From positions 547,441-611,440 of the forward strand of contig NZ_JAATVW010000001.1 in NCBI RefSeq assembly GCF_011947225.1: a DNA stretch of 64,000 bases. The letters are read 5' to 3'. A program made the translations under genes and the position numbers. This stretch comes from Planosporangium flavigriseum (lineage in GTDB: Bacteria > Actinomycetota > Actinomycetes > Mycobacteriales > Micromonosporaceae). This document shows positions 8,677 through 17,380 of the stretch, in pieces. Every line of letters begins with the position of its first letter. Position 1 is the stretch's first letter. The notes below the pieces were generated by a model. That model searched no databases. It was given only the letters and a program-made list of their open reading frames with translations, and had not been told where the DNA came from.

Positions 8677-9948
8677 TTAGAGGGCGCTGCCCTTGGTCCA
8701 GTCATTCCAGCTGAGCGTCCACGCCCCGATGCCGTCGGTCGGCTTCAGCGTGATCGGACTGTTCTTCACGTCGACGACGTCGCCGGGGATGAAGGTGTCG
8801 TAGAACCACTTCGCGTGCGCCGGAGCGACGTTGATGCAGCCGTGCGAGGTGTTCTGCCGGCCGTGGGCGGGGATGTTCCAGTCAGCCATGTGCACGTACT
8901 CGCCCGCGTTGGAGATCCGCACGGTGAGCGTGATCTTCTCGTCGTAGTAGTTCGGATCCTTGGGATCCTTGACGCCGTAGCTGGCCGAGGTCATGCGCGT
9001 CACCGGGGCCTTGTCGAGGACCACGTGCGGCCCACCGTTGGTCCAGTAATTGATCGTCTGGCCGTCGGCGGTCTTGTTGTAGCCGCCCTTGCCCAGGCTG
9101 ACCGGCATCGTGCGGACCACCTGGCCGTCGACGTACACCTGCATCTGCTTGGTGTTGTTGTCCGCGATCGCGATCCGCGACTGGCCGATGGCGAAGGAGG
9201 CGCTCACGTCGCTCTGCCCGTACAGGCCGTCGCCCAGGTCCTTGCCGTAGACGTCCGTCGAGACGCTGACCTTGGTGCCCGGCTTCCAGTACTCCTTCGG
9301 GCGCCACTCGACGCGCTGGGCCCCGAACCAGTGCCACGCACCTTCCGCCTGCGGACTGGTAGTCACCTTGAGCGACGTCTGCGCCGTCGCCTTGTCCGGC
9401 ACCGGCTCGTCGAACCACACCTGGATCGTCTGGCCGACCCCGTAGGTGTCGCGCTCCTTGAGCAGGTGGGTGTCGCTGGCCCGCAGGTAGGGCTGCGTCT
9501 GGTTCTTCGGCTTCAGCGTGGTGAAGGCGCTGGTCTGCTCGATGTGCTGGCCGGCACTGTTGGTGCCGGTCGCCGTCACCTTGTACTGCTTGCCGTAGCC
9601 GAGTGGCTCGCCGCTGCTCCACGACTTGCGGTCGGCGCCCAACTCACCGCCGACCTGCTTGCCGTCGGGGTTGGTGACGGTCACGGCCTCCAGGGTGGCG
9701 TCCTGCGCGGTGACCTTGATCGGGTCGAGCACGGAGACCTGGGTTGCGTCAGCCGCGGGCGTGATCTTGAATTCACCCGGCGCCTTCTTCGTGCCGGCGC
9801 CACCCGCCTCACCGGAGGGCATGCCCGTGCCGGCGCCGCGCCAGGTCGCCTTGTCACTCTGCGCGCATCCGGTGGCCGCAGCCAACGCCAGGACGACGGC
9901 CACCACCCCAACCAACCGGGCCCGCGACCGACGACTCGGCATGTGCAT
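8677..9948 (-). CDS. L,D-transpeptidase lipoprotein with Ig-like domains
   Basis: A 423-residue cell-wall enzyme that forms 3-3 cross-links in peptidoglycan outside the membrane. The start ATG at 9948 is preceded by GGGGAGGA; upstream codons in the same frame lack a ribosome site. A basic N-region and hydrophobic stretch end in AAATGC, a lipobox-like site with Cys near residue 28. Two Ig-like domains follow (about 60-270), as in mycobacterial LdtMt2. The YkuD catalytic domain ends with SHGCINV, with the nucleophile Cys near 371 and the partner His two residues before it. A C-terminal tail after the catalytic motif ([14 protein letters not shown]) also resembles LdtMt2. It is divergent from gltX and ends in a hairpin. 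Confidence 0.93.
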   Translation of the reverse strand: MHMPSRRSRARLVGVVAVVLALAAATGCAQSDKATWRGAGTGMPSGEAGGAGTKKAPGEFKITPAADATQVSVLDPIKVTAQDATLEAVTVTNPDGKQVGGELGADRKSWSSGEPLGYGKQYKVTATGTNSAGQHIEQTSAFTTLKPKNQTQPYLRASDTHLLKERDTYGVGQTIQVWFDEPVPDKATAQTSLKVTTSPQAEGAWHWFGAQRVEWRPKEYWKPGTKVSVSTDVYGKDLGDGLYGQSDVSASFAIGQSRIAIADNNTKQMQVYVDGQVVRTMPVSLGKGGYNKTADGQTINYWTNGGPHVVLDKAPVTRMTSASYGVKDPKDPNYYDEKITLTVRISNAGEYVHMADWNIPAHGRQNTSHGCINVAPAHAKWFYDTFIPGDVVDVKNSPITLKPTDGIGAWTLSWNDWTKGSAL

Positions 9949-10072
9949 TACGATTCCTCCCCCGACACGGCAGGTACTCCGTCTGGCCAATCTACTGAGG
10001 CCGACCAACGAACGCGACCCTGTGCGCCGGCCCGCGTGCCGCGTCGGGGACACGGGCCATAAGGTAGAAACC

Positions 10073-11500
10073 GTGACGGTACGCGTACGCTTTGCTCCCT
10101 CTCCGACCGGTATGTTCCACGTCGGCGGTGCCCGCTCGGCGCTGCAGAACTGGATCTATGCCAAACAACACAACGGTGTATTTGTGCTGCGTATCGAGGA
10201 TACGGACGCCGCGCGCAACCGCCCGGAGTGGACTGAGGGAATCATCAACGCGCTCGACTGGATCGGGATCAAGCGCGGCACGTACGAGGGTCCGTACTTC
10301 CAGTCCTCGTACGCGGAGCAGCACCGTGCGGCGGCTGAACGGCTACGCGAGTCTGGCCGAGCGTACTACTGCGAATGCACCCGCGAAGAGGTCCAGGCCC
10401 GCACCGGGAGCCAGTTCACCGGTTACGACGGCTACTGCCGCGATCGCGGCCTGGAGCCGGGCCCGGGGCGGGCGCTGCGGTTCCGCACGCCTGACGAGGG
10501 CGAGACCGTCGTCATGGACGTGGTCCGCGGCTCGGTCGTGACGGAGAACGCGAATATCGAGGACTTCGTCATCGCCCGCGCAGACGGGTCGGCGGTGTTC
10601 CTGCTGGCCAACGTCGTCGACGACGCGACGATGGGGATCACCCTCGTCATGCGCGCCGAGGAGCACCTGCCCAACACTCCCAAGCAGCAGTTGCTGTGGG
10701 AGGCGCTGGGCCACCAGCCGCCGCGCTGGGCGCACGTGCCGATCGTCGTCAACGAGAAGCGTCAGAAGCTGTCGAAGCGCCGCGACAAGGTCGCGCTGGA
10801 GTCGTACCGTGACGAGGGTTACCTCCCCGACGCGATGCGCAACTACCTGATGCTGCTGGGCTGGGCGCCGACCGGAAACCGGGAGATCGTCCCGTGGTCG
10901 GTGATCGAGGAGGAGTTCCGGCTGGAAGACGTCAACCCCTCCCCCGCCTTCTTCGACGAGAAGAAACTGCGCGCGTTCAACGGCGAGTACATCCGGGCGC
11001 TGTCGGCCGAGGAGTTCATCGAGGCCTGCCAGCCGTGGCTGACCGGCACCCCGGTCGCGCCCGGAGCGACACCCGTCGCGGCGCCGCCGTGGGACCCGGG
11101 CAACTTCGACCCGAAGGTGTTCGCCGCGGTCGCGCCGCTGGCGCAGACGCGGGTGGCGGTCCTGTCCGAGATCGTGCCGAACGTCGACTTCCTGTTCCTG
11201 GACGAGCCCGCGATCGACGAGGTCGCATGGGGCAAGGCGATGAAGGAGGGCGCCGCCGATCTGCTCTCCGCCTCGATCGCCGCCTTCGAGAACGCGCCGT
11301 GGGACGCCGAGTCGCTCAAGGCGACGCTCGAGGCGGTGGGCGCCGAGCGCGGGCTCAAGCTGGGCAAGGCACAGGCACCGGTACGCGTGGCCGTGACCGG
11401 CCGTTCGGTCGGCCTGCCGCTGTTCGAGTCGCTGGAGGTACTCGGCCGCGCCCGCACCCTGGACCGGCTACGGGCGGCGCTGTCCAAACTGGACGGCTGA
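10073..11500 (+). CDS. gltX: Glutamyl-tRNA synthetase
   Basis: A class I aminoacyl-tRNA synthetase of 475 residues that charges tRNA-Glu, and probably tRNA-Gln for later amidation as in most actinobacteria. The GTG start at 10073 follows AAGGTAG and gives the expected N-terminus [11 protein letters not shown]. The HIGH signature is present as [10 protein letters not shown] (residues 15-24) and the KMSKS loop as KLSKRRDKV (about residue 235). The discriminating C-terminal anticodon-binding region is complete. A hairpin shared with the convergent downstream gene follows immediately. It stands alone, transcribed divergently from the L,D-transpeptidase gene. Confidence 0.97.
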   Translation: MTVRVRFAPSPTGMFHVGGARSALQNWIYAKQHNGVFVLRIEDTDAARNRPEWTEGIINALDWIGIKRGTYEGPYFQSSYAEQHRAAAERLRESGRAYYCECTREEVQARTGSQFTGYDGYCRDRGLEPGPGRALRFRTPDEGETVVMDVVRGSVVTENANIEDFVIARADGSAVFLLANVVDDATMGITLVMRAEEHLPNTPKQQLLWEALGHQPPRWAHVPIVVNEKRQKLSKRRDKVALESYRDEGYLPDAMRNYLMLLGWAPTGNREIVPWSVIEEEFRLEDVNPSPAFFDEKKLRAFNGEYIRALSAEEFIEACQPWLTGTPVAPGATPVAAPPWDPGNFDPKVFAAVAPLAQTRVAVLSEIVPNVDFLFLDEPAIDEVAWGKAMKEGAADLLSASIAAFENAPWDAESLKATLEAVGAERGLKLGKAQAPVRVAVTGRSVGLPLFESLEVLGRARTLDRLRAALSKLDG

Positions 11501-11506
11501 GAGATC

Positions 11507-11531
11507 ACCGCAAAGAGTCACTCTTTGCGGT
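11507..11531. terminator. Bidirectional terminator between gltX and a convergent gene
   Basis: A perfect 11-bp stem ACCGCAAAGAG / CTCTTTGCGGT with a TCA loop lies 6 nt after the gltX stop, and 14 nt before the end of the convergent secreted-protein gene. Confidence 0.8.
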
Positions 11532-11545
11532 AGGTCGTGGGCGGC

Positions 11546-12076
11546 TCAGTCGTTGTTGTCGCCCGAGCCGCCGTGCTGGCCGGAACCCGACTTGCGCGAC
11601 TCGGACTTTGACTCCTTCGGCTGCGGAGTCTTGTACTCCGACTTCTTCGCCTTGTCCTTGCCGGACTGGTGGCCCTGGTCGTCGCCGTGGTTGTTCTTGT
11701 CGCCGTCATCGCGCCCGTGGTCTTCGCAGTCGGGCTTGCCGGAGTGGCAGTCGGGCTTGTTGCCGTCGTCCTCGGCGTGCGGCGACTCCGACTCGTGCGC
11801 CTCGGGGCGGTGGCTCGGCCACGCGGACGGCCGCGTGCTGACCGAGGCCGACGGCGCCGGTGACGGTACGTCCGTCGGCGACGTCTCAGGCGGCGAGGGC
11901 ACTGTCGCGGGCGCGGGCACGCCGACGGAACCGGCGACCTGGTGAGCCACCTGCTGGACCGGGTCCGGCAGCGCACCCGCCTCGGCGGCCACCGCAGTGG
12001 CACCGACGGACGCGCCGACAAAGCCCAACGCGATCTTCGCCGCCAGCGACTTGGCGAGCAGGGAGCTGAGCAGCAT
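11546..12076 (-). CDS. Small exported protein with a charged low-complexity tail
   Basis: A 176-residue protein of unknown function. The ATG at 12076 is preceded by GGAGGTC. Residues 1-32 form a hydrophobic segment (LLAKSLAAKIALGFVGASVGATAVAAEAGALP) that could be a signal peptide or anchor; the segment ALPDPVQQVAHQVAGSVGVPAP is a recurring theme in extracellular parts of actinobacterial anti-sigma factors. From residue 55 on, the protein is Pro/Ser/Thr-rich and then turns into a hydrophilic tail of Asp, His, Lys and Gly with two Cys (KPDCHSGKPDCEDHG). That tail could bind metal ions, but this is only inference. It is convergent with gltX. Confidence 0.65.
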   Translation of the reverse strand: MLLSSLLAKSLAAKIALGFVGASVGATAVAAEAGALPDPVQQVAHQVAGSVGVPAPATVPSPPETSPTDVPSPAPSASVSTRPSAWPSHRPEAHESESPHAEDDGNKPDCHSGKPDCEDHGRDDGDKNNHGDDQGHQSGKDKAKKSEYKTPQPKESKSESRKSGSGQHGGSGDNND

Positions 12077-12238
12077 TCGACCTCCAGGCAGGTACTTTCG
12101 TTGCCGCAAGTGCAGCGAACACCGGTTGCGGCCAGTGGAGCCGCGGGGGTGCAGCTCGGGTGCCGGGATGCGATTTACCCTGCCCGACGGGGCTACGGCG
12201 GCGCTTTCGCGCCGACGTGCGGACGGTGCGCGGTGCCG

Positions 12239-12252
12239 TAAAGTACGCGGCA
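12239..12252 (+). promoter_or_regulatory. Probable -10 element of a leaderless transcript
   Basis: TAAAGT at 12239-12244 fits an actinobacterial -10 box and ends 7 nt before the ATG at 12252, the spacing expected when transcription starts at the start codon. No Shine-Dalgarno precedes this ATG, which agrees with a leaderless message. No good -35 box is visible. Confidence 0.4.
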
Positions 12253-13265
12253 TGAGGGCCGCGGTCTACCTGCGGATCAACGCCGACCAGGAGGGTCGCG
12301 AGCTCGACATCGAGCCTCAGGGCCCGGATGGCGGTGAGCCTACGTCGGCGCTCGTCCCGATAGTGGGCGCGGTCAACACGTTTCGCCGGCTCGCGAACGA
12401 TCTCGCCCCCGAGCTGAAAGGACTGGTCGCCGACGCGGCCCCGGTGATCGAACCGATGGCCGAAGGAGTGGCGGGCTTCGTCCGCAACGCCATGCCGGGC
12501 CTACGAGAGCTGGTCAGGGACTCCGCTCCGGTCGCGACCGAGCTGAGCCGGTCGCTGCCCCGGCTGGGGCAGGCGGTAGGCGCGTTCCTCGGCAGCCTCT
12601 CGCCGGGAGCAGCCGGCGCGGCAGTCTTCGTCACCGATGTGATCCGCCTCGCGTCCACCCAGGCTGCCTTCTGGGGCGGCGTCATTCGTCGGCTGTCGCA
12701 GAAGTACCTCGGCGTCCGGGAACTCGTCAGCGACACCGGCCAGGCATTCGCGGCGCTGCCGCAGCGGGCGCGCCGCCTCGTTCTCGACCTGTTCGATCGG
12801 TCCACCGCCGCCGTCGGCGCCGGCGTCGGGTCGGCGCTGCGGTCACGCGGCGTCGGCTCCCTGCCCAGCCTGGTCGGCTCCACCCTGGACGCCGCCAACT
12901 CGACGACCTCCACCCTCGTCGACGCCGCGACAGAGGTCCTCGCCCGACTGCCCGCACGGCTCGGCCGGACGGCCGCGGAATCGGCCGCGGAATCGGCCGC
13001 GGACTTCGCGCTGGCCACCATGGAACGCGCGACCGGCAACCTCCTGACCGGTGTCAAGCAGGGACTCGCCGGGACGACCACCGACGCGGTGAGGCCCTGG
13101 ATACCGACCGACCGGGACATGACGAACCATTCGGGCGGCGTCACGGTCAACGGGCTCAACATCAATCTGTACGGGGTGTGGGACCCGACCGACTCCGCGG
13201 CGATCGACCGGGTGGTCAACGGGATCCACGAGGCGCTGAACCGGTACCGGCAGGAGTACGCGTAA
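12252..13265 (+). CDS. Hypothetical protein, amphipathic-helix rich, tape-measure-like C-terminus
   Basis: A 337-residue protein that I do not recognise. The body (residues 30-285) is a long series of amphipathic and Ala/Gly/Val-rich helices without clear membrane segments (LKGLVADAAPVIEPMAEGVAGFV, GQAVGAFLGSLSPGAAGAAVFVTDV). An exact 12-bp tandem repeat at 12971-13003 encodes AAESAAESAA. The last 45 residues (GVTVNGLNINLYGVWDPTD then AIDRVVNGIHEALNRYRQEYA) look like the conserved C-terminal element of phage tail tape-measure proteins, yet no other phage-type gene is nearby. The start is the ATG behind a -10 box, with no ribosome site. Function unknown. Confidence 0.6.
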   Translation: MRAAVYLRINADQEGRELDIEPQGPDGGEPTSALVPIVGAVNTFRRLANDLAPELKGLVADAAPVIEPMAEGVAGFVRNAMPGLRELVRDSAPVATELSRSLPRLGQAVGAFLGSLSPGAAGAAVFVTDVIRLASTQAAFWGGVIRRLSQKYLGVRELVSDTGQAFAALPQRARRLVLDLFDRSTAAVGAGVGSALRSRGVGSLPSLVGSTLDAANSTTSTLVDAATEVLARLPARLGRTAAESAAESAADFALATMERATGNLLTGVKQGLAGTTTDAVRPWIPTDRDMTNHSGGVTVNGLNINLYGVWDPTDSAAIDRVVNGIHEALNRYRQEYA

Positions 13266-13277
13266 TGCCATCCCACA

Positions 13278-13736
13278 ATGGACGTTGACCTACCGATCTG
13301 TGCGACCTGCGGCGTCCAGTACCCGGCGCCGCGCGAGGACTGTCCTATCTGCCTCGACGAGCGCCAGTACGTCGGCTGGGAGGGCCAGCGCTGGACCTCG
13401 TTGGCCGAGCTGGCCGCCGGTAGTCGCCGCGGCGAACTCCGCGAGCAGGGCCCCGGGGTGACCGGGGTCGGCACGGCACCCGCCTTCGCCATCGGCCAGC
13501 GCGCCCTGCTCGTCCACGCGCCCGGCGGCAATGTGCTGTGGGACTGCGTCAGCTACCCGAACCTGATCCCCGAACGGCCACGGACCATCCGCCGGGCGCT
13601 CGCGCTGATGGCGCCGTTCGCGTTCAACCGCGTGTACGGCGCCTGGTGGGATCTGATCGTGCACACCGACGGTGCCGAGGCGGTGCGCCGCTCCGCCGAC
13701 CGGTACCTGCGCTTCGCCCTGGACGACGCGGGCTAG
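13278..13736 (+). pseudogene. Internally deleted metallo-beta-lactamase-fold hydrolase
   Basis: A 152-residue remnant of an actinobacterial MBL-fold hydrolase family whose members are about 260 residues long. The first 90 residues (zinc-ribbon-like CATCGVQYPAPREDCPICLD, then VGWEGQRWTSLAEL and ending APGGNVLWDC) match the family N-terminus. The text then jumps, at about 13548, straight to the family C-terminus (SYPNLIPERPRTIRRAL ... YGAWWDLIV ... RRSADRYLRF). The missing centre holds the metal-binding HxHxDH-type region, so the product cannot be an active hydrolase of this class. The frame is preserved, so a stable protein may still be made. It lies 12 nt after the preceding gene. Confidence 0.75.
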
Positions 13737-13739
13737 GAC

Positions 13740-13779
13740 GGGACGGCCCGGTGCGCCGGCGTGCGCACCGGGCCGTCCC
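13740..13779. terminator. Bidirectional terminator
   Basis: A perfect 17-bp stem (GGGACGGCCCGGTGCGC / its complement) with a 6-nt loop lies between two convergent genes, 3 nt after the remnant hydrolase gene and 10 nt from the end of the CocE gene. Confidence 0.85.
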
Positions 13780-13789
13780 TCCCCGGGTG

Positions 13790-15655
13790 TCAGTCGGCGA
13801 TGGGGTTCGGCATGATCGGAAGGGTGATCGCGGACGGGTGTTCGGCGTCGTGGTAGATGGTCTGGTTGGCGGGCTGCAGTTCGGCGTCCTGGCCGAAGGG
13901 GTGCCCGGTGTTCGGGTTGCGGTCGAACATGGGGAAGTTGCTGCTGGAGATCTCTAGCCGGATCTGGTGGCCGGCCTTGAAGAGGTTGCTGGTCGGCCAC
14001 ACCTCGATCGTGTACTTGTAGATCTGGTTCGGGGTTATCAGGCTCGGCTCGGTCTCGGAGTCGCGATACCTGGCCCGCTGGATTCCGTACTCGATGAGCA
14101 TCGACGTGCCGTCCGGGTGAACATCGGTCAGCTTGGCCGTCCAGTCCGTGTCGGGGGCGGAGGAAGCCGCATAGAGGGTGACCGTGATCGGGCCGGTGAC
14201 CTCGGTGTTCTGTTGCAGCGGAGGCGTGCTGTAGACGAGCACGTCCGGCCGCTGCTCGATCAGCCGCTGGTCGTACGGGCCGCCGGGGACCGAGGCCTGG
14301 AAGCGGCCGCCGAAGCTGGGTACCGGGTTCGCGGGATCGTAGACGTAGTGGTCGGTCGCGCTGCCGGACATCGGTACGCCGGCGCTCAGCGTCCCCGTGC
14401 CGGTCAACGTGTTCGCGTTACCCAGGCTGCCCAGGTAGTAGTTGCGATACTCGGTCCCGGGCAGGGGCCAGGTGTCGGCGGTCCGCCACTTGTTGGCGCC
14501 CATCACGAAGATCCGGACCGCCGGGTCCTTGTCCACACCGTTGCGGATGCCCTTGAGCCAGAAGTCGAACCACTTGAGTTGAAGTTGGTCGATGGGATTG
14601 TCCGCCTGGGGGCCGAAGTCGACCTGGCCGACCTGGCGGTTCCACGGTATGTGGACCCAGGGCCCGACCACGAGCTTGCTGCCGCGCCGGCTCGCCTCGG
14701 AGCCACCCTGCGCGCGGATGCCCTGGAAGTTCTCCAGCGCCCCCTTGACGAAGATGTCGTACCAGCCGTCGAAGTTCAGCGTCGGAACGGTCACCTGCGA
14801 GTAGCGCGAGCGGAGGCTCCACTGCTGCCAGTACGCGTCGTTGTCCGGATGCTTGAGCCAGTCGTAGAAGTAGGGCGCCACCCGCGGGTCCTGGGGAGAC
14901 AGCGGCGAGAAGTCCTTGAGCGGAAGCTGCCAGTACCACTTGCTGAACAGGTCCTGCGCGGCCTGGTTCATCCCCGCGTCCAGCGCGGCGCCGTCCGGGT
15001 AGCGCCGGACCGAACTGTTGGCGAGGGTGGTGAGCGGCCAACTCTCGGCGAACGACTGGTCGAGCGCCCCGCCCTCGTAGGTCCAGCCGTCGTGGTAGTC
15101 CGATGCCGTCATGGCGGGGACGATCGTCACCAGGTGCGGCGGGCGCAGGGTCGCCGGCAGCCACTGGGTGGCTCCGGGATAGGAGAAGCCGTACATCCCC
15201 ACCTTGCCGTTGGCGTGGGGCAGCCGGGCGGCCCACTCGATGCTGTCGTAGCCGTCGGTGGCCTCGTTGCGGAAGGTGTAGAAGGTGCCGTCCGACTTGT
15301 ACTGCCCGCGGACATCCTGGATCACCACGACGTAGCAGTGGGAGGCGTAGTAAGTAGGGGCGGCATAGACGTAGGTCTGGGCGACGTCCTTGTTGTACGG
15401 AAGCCGCATCAGGATGACCGGAAACTTACCCGGAGCGGTCGGCGTGAACACATTGGAACGCAGGATGGTGCCGTCCCGCATCCGGGCGGGGACGTCCTGG
15501 CTTGACGTGTACGAGCACTTCCTCGACGTGGAATCCGCCGCATTGGCGGAACCGGCTGCCGCCCCCGTCACGGACAGCGGTACCGCAACCGCCACGGCCG
15601 CGAGCAGCCCGACCACTGCTCGACGGCGCCTTACGAAAACCTTGGTAGCCCGCAC
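13790..15655 (-). CDS. Secreted CocE/NonD family hydrolase
   Basis: A 621-residue exported alpha/beta hydrolase related to cocaine esterase and glutaryl-7-ACA acylase. A twin-Arg-like basic N-region (VRRRRAVVGLLAAVAVAVP) and an AANAADS-type cleavage region near residue 40 form the signal peptide. The catalytic Ser lies in GFSYPG (about residue 154), the acid in NFDGWYDIF, and the His in GPWVHIPW. The C-terminal jelly-roll domain of the X-Pro dipeptidyl-peptidase type is complete (FKAGHQIRLEISSSNFPMFDRN). The GTG start at 15655 has GGAGGAGG upstream. It is the second S15-type exported hydrolase in 10 kb but is only distantly similar to the one at 6783. Substrate unknown. Confidence 0.88.
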   Translation of the reverse strand: MRATKVFVRRRRAVVGLLAAVAVAVPLSVTGAAAGSANAADSTSRKCSYTSSQDVPARMRDGTILRSNVFTPTAPGKFPVILMRLPYNKDVAQTYVYAAPTYYASHCYVVVIQDVRGQYKSDGTFYTFRNEATDGYDSIEWAARLPHANGKVGMYGFSYPGATQWLPATLRPPHLVTIVPAMTASDYHDGWTYEGGALDQSFAESWPLTTLANSSVRRYPDGAALDAGMNQAAQDLFSKWYWQLPLKDFSPLSPQDPRVAPYFYDWLKHPDNDAYWQQWSLRSRYSQVTVPTLNFDGWYDIFVKGALENFQGIRAQGGSEASRRGSKLVVGPWVHIPWNRQVGQVDFGPQADNPIDQLQLKWFDFWLKGIRNGVDKDPAVRIFVMGANKWRTADTWPLPGTEYRNYYLGSLGNANTLTGTGTLSAGVPMSGSATDHYVYDPANPVPSFGGRFQASVPGGPYDQRLIEQRPDVLVYSTPPLQQNTEVTGPITVTLYAASSAPDTDWTAKLTDVHPDGTSMLIEYGIQRARYRDSETEPSLITPNQIYKYTIEVWPTSNLFKAGHQIRLEISSSNFPMFDRNPNTGHPFGQDAELQPANQTIYHDAEHPSAITLPIMPNPIAD

Positions 15656-15674
15656 GTACGTCCTCCTCCGTCGG

Positions 15675-15688
15675 CCAACCTGGGTTGG
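15675..15688. promoter_or_regulatory. Perfect 14-bp dyad upstream of the CocE gene
   Basis: CCAACC-TG-GGTTGG is a perfect inverted repeat beginning 20 nt before the start codon of the CocE hydrolase. It is a plausible operator. The rest of the 232-bp gap up to 15888 holds nothing that I can identify. Confidence 0.35.
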
Positions 15689-15887
15689 ACAATCGCCGCG
15701 TAAATCGACTTGCGGCTATGCGCCCCCGTACTGGGAGGCTGGCGCTGAGGGAGCGCAGGGACAAGATCTCCGCACGGTGACCGCGACGAGCGCATCATCC
15801 AGTGCGGTGAGTGGCCTGCCGGATGCGCCCAGTGGCACTGTGGCCAGCTTGGGCGCGGCGGCCTGCTAACGGACGGGATTCATAGCC

Positions 15888-17216
15888 TTAATGCGCCTGG
15901 GCGTCCCTCGGGACCTGCGGCAGGATCGTGCGGCTGCGGCCAGGACGCGGGTACGCCTCGGCCGCGGCCGCGAGCCGGACGGCGTGGTCGCGCTGGCGCT
16001 GCCAGTGGCCGTACAACGCGCCCTGCTGCGAGAGCCGGTCGACCGCCTTGATGGTCTCCGGGTCGACGTCGCCGGGCGGGGCTTCCCGCCAGGGCGTACC
16101 GGGCAGCGGCATGAAGGTGTGTGCGTGGATGCGGGCGCCCAGGTCGGCGAGCTCCCTGGCGAGCGCCAGGGAGGCGGCCACGTCGGCCTGGTCCTCCCCC
16201 GGCATCCCGAAGATCATGTCGACGTTGATGCGGAAGCCCTCCTCGACGCCGAGCCGAGCGGCGCGCCTGACCTCCTCCACCCCGTGACCGCGCTTGGCCG
16301 CGTCCAACACCCGGTCCGAGCCGGACTGCGCGCCCACGATGATGTTGTTGTTGGCGCAGTAGCGCTTGACCAGACGCAGCGCCTCGCGGCTGACGTGCTC
16401 GGGCCGGATCTCGCTGGGGAACGAACCGAAGAACACCCGCCCGTCCGGGCCGATGCCTTCCTTGCAGGACGCGAGCAACTCCTCGACAGCGGCCAGGTTG
16501 GGCTCCTCGTTGTCGCTGCCGTACGAGAGCGCGGTCGGGGTGATGAACCGGACGTCCCGCAGGCCGCGCTGGCGCATCTGGTCGACGTGCCAGCGGACGT
16601 TGGCGATGCTTCGATGCCGGAACCGCGCGGAGAACATGAACGGGGTCTGGCAGAACCGGCACGAGTACAGACACCCTCGCGTGATCTCAAGGGCGTTGAA
16701 CTTGTTCCACCGCAACGAGAATCCGCGGAAGGTGTCGAGCGGCAACCGCTCCGGGCGGCCGGTCTTCACGATCTTCCCGGCCGCGTCGCGGAAGACCAGT
16801 CCGGGCACTGACGTGGGATCCCCTACGGCGTCAACCAGCCGCAGCAGCGTCGTCTCCCCCTCGCCGACCGCCGCGACGTCCCAGCCGGCGTCGAGCGTCT
16901 GCACGGGCTCGGCCGTCGCGTGTACGCCGCCCGCGACATGCAGCACCTTCGGTGCGTCCACCTTCGCCCGGATCAGCGCGAGCTCCGCGGCGAGCGCCTC
17001 GGCGTCCGGGGAGTAGAACGACCACAGTACGAGGACCCGCGACGCCCGGCCTACGGCCGCCTCGATCTCGGCGACGGTGTCGTCAACCGACTGACCGAAC
17101 CGCACGTCGTACGACACCGCCGAGGTGTGCTCCTCCAGCGCGCCGAGCAGCACATGGAAGCCGTACGTCACCGCCTTGCGGTACCGCAGAACGATCACCA
17201 GATCGCAGTCGCCCAT
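15888..17216 (-). CDS. B12-binding-like / radical SAM domain protein
   Basis: A 442-residue protein with an N-terminal Rossmann-like B12-binding-type domain (residues 1-130, with LVLWSFYSPDAEAL and VAGGVHATAEP) followed by a radical SAM barrel. The 4Fe-4S motif is C-x3-C-x2-C in TRGCLYSCRFCQT (Cys 182, 186, 189), and the barrel shows GAQSGSDRVLDAAKRGH and NVDMIFGMPGE, as in Elp3/MiaB-like and B12-type radical SAM enzymes. The canonical DxHxxG cobalamin motif is not seen, so true cobalamin binding is unproven. It resembles the archaeal and bacterial family called MJ_1487. The reaction is unknown. The ATG at 17216 is preferred to longer frames that lack similarity. It stands alone, downstream of the GH16 gene and its terminator. 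Confidence 0.82.
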   Translation of the reverse strand: MGDCDLVIVLRYRKAVTYGFHVLLGALEEHTSAVSYDVRFGQSVDDTVAEIEAAVGRASRVLVLWSFYSPDAEALAAELALIRAKVDAPKVLHVAGGVHATAEPVQTLDAGWDVAAVGEGETTLLRLVDAVGDPTSVPGLVFRDAAGKIVKTGRPERLPLDTFRGFSLRWNKFNALEITRGCLYSCRFCQTPFMFSARFRHRSIANVRWHVDQMRQRGLRDVRFITPTALSYGSDNEEPNLAAVEELLASCKEGIGPDGRVFFGSFPSEIRPEHVSREALRLVKRYCANNNIIVGAQSGSDRVLDAAKRGHGVEEVRRAARLGVEEGFRINVDMIFGMPGEDQADVAASLALARELADLGARIHAHTFMPLPGTPWREAPPGDVDPETIKAVDRLSQQGALYGHWQRQRDHAVRLAAAAEAYPRPGRSRTILPQVPRDAQAH

Positions 17217-17318
17217 CCGCCCATCGTGCCAGGCCCGCACCCGGTCACAGCGCGCCTTCGGCGCCGGCGCGCCCCTTCCGGCCAGATCAGCGGCGGGAAT
17301 CCTCCCCTCCACGCCAGA

Positions 17319-17360
17319 AGGGTGCCCCGCTACGTGCCGACGCACCTAGCGGGGCACCCT
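17319..17360 (-). terminator. Terminator of the GH16 gene
   Basis: A perfect 14-bp stem AGGGTGCCCCGCTA / TAGCGGGGCACCCT with a 14-nt loop lies 20 nt downstream of the GH16 stop codon. Confidence 0.8.
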
Positions 17361-17380
17361 CCTGCAAAACGAGCGGGACC

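Noticed and set aside
12242..12251. Longer N-terminus for the tape-measure-like protein starting at 11997
   Set aside because: The extension is antisense to the exported-protein gene and its promoter, and is rich in Arg/Pro; the ATG at 12252 is preceded by a fitting -10 box.
17217..17345. N-terminal extension of the radical SAM protein up to 17345
   Set aside because: The added residues are Arg/Gly/Pro-rich and overlap the upstream terminator; the family N-terminus begins at the ATG at 17216.
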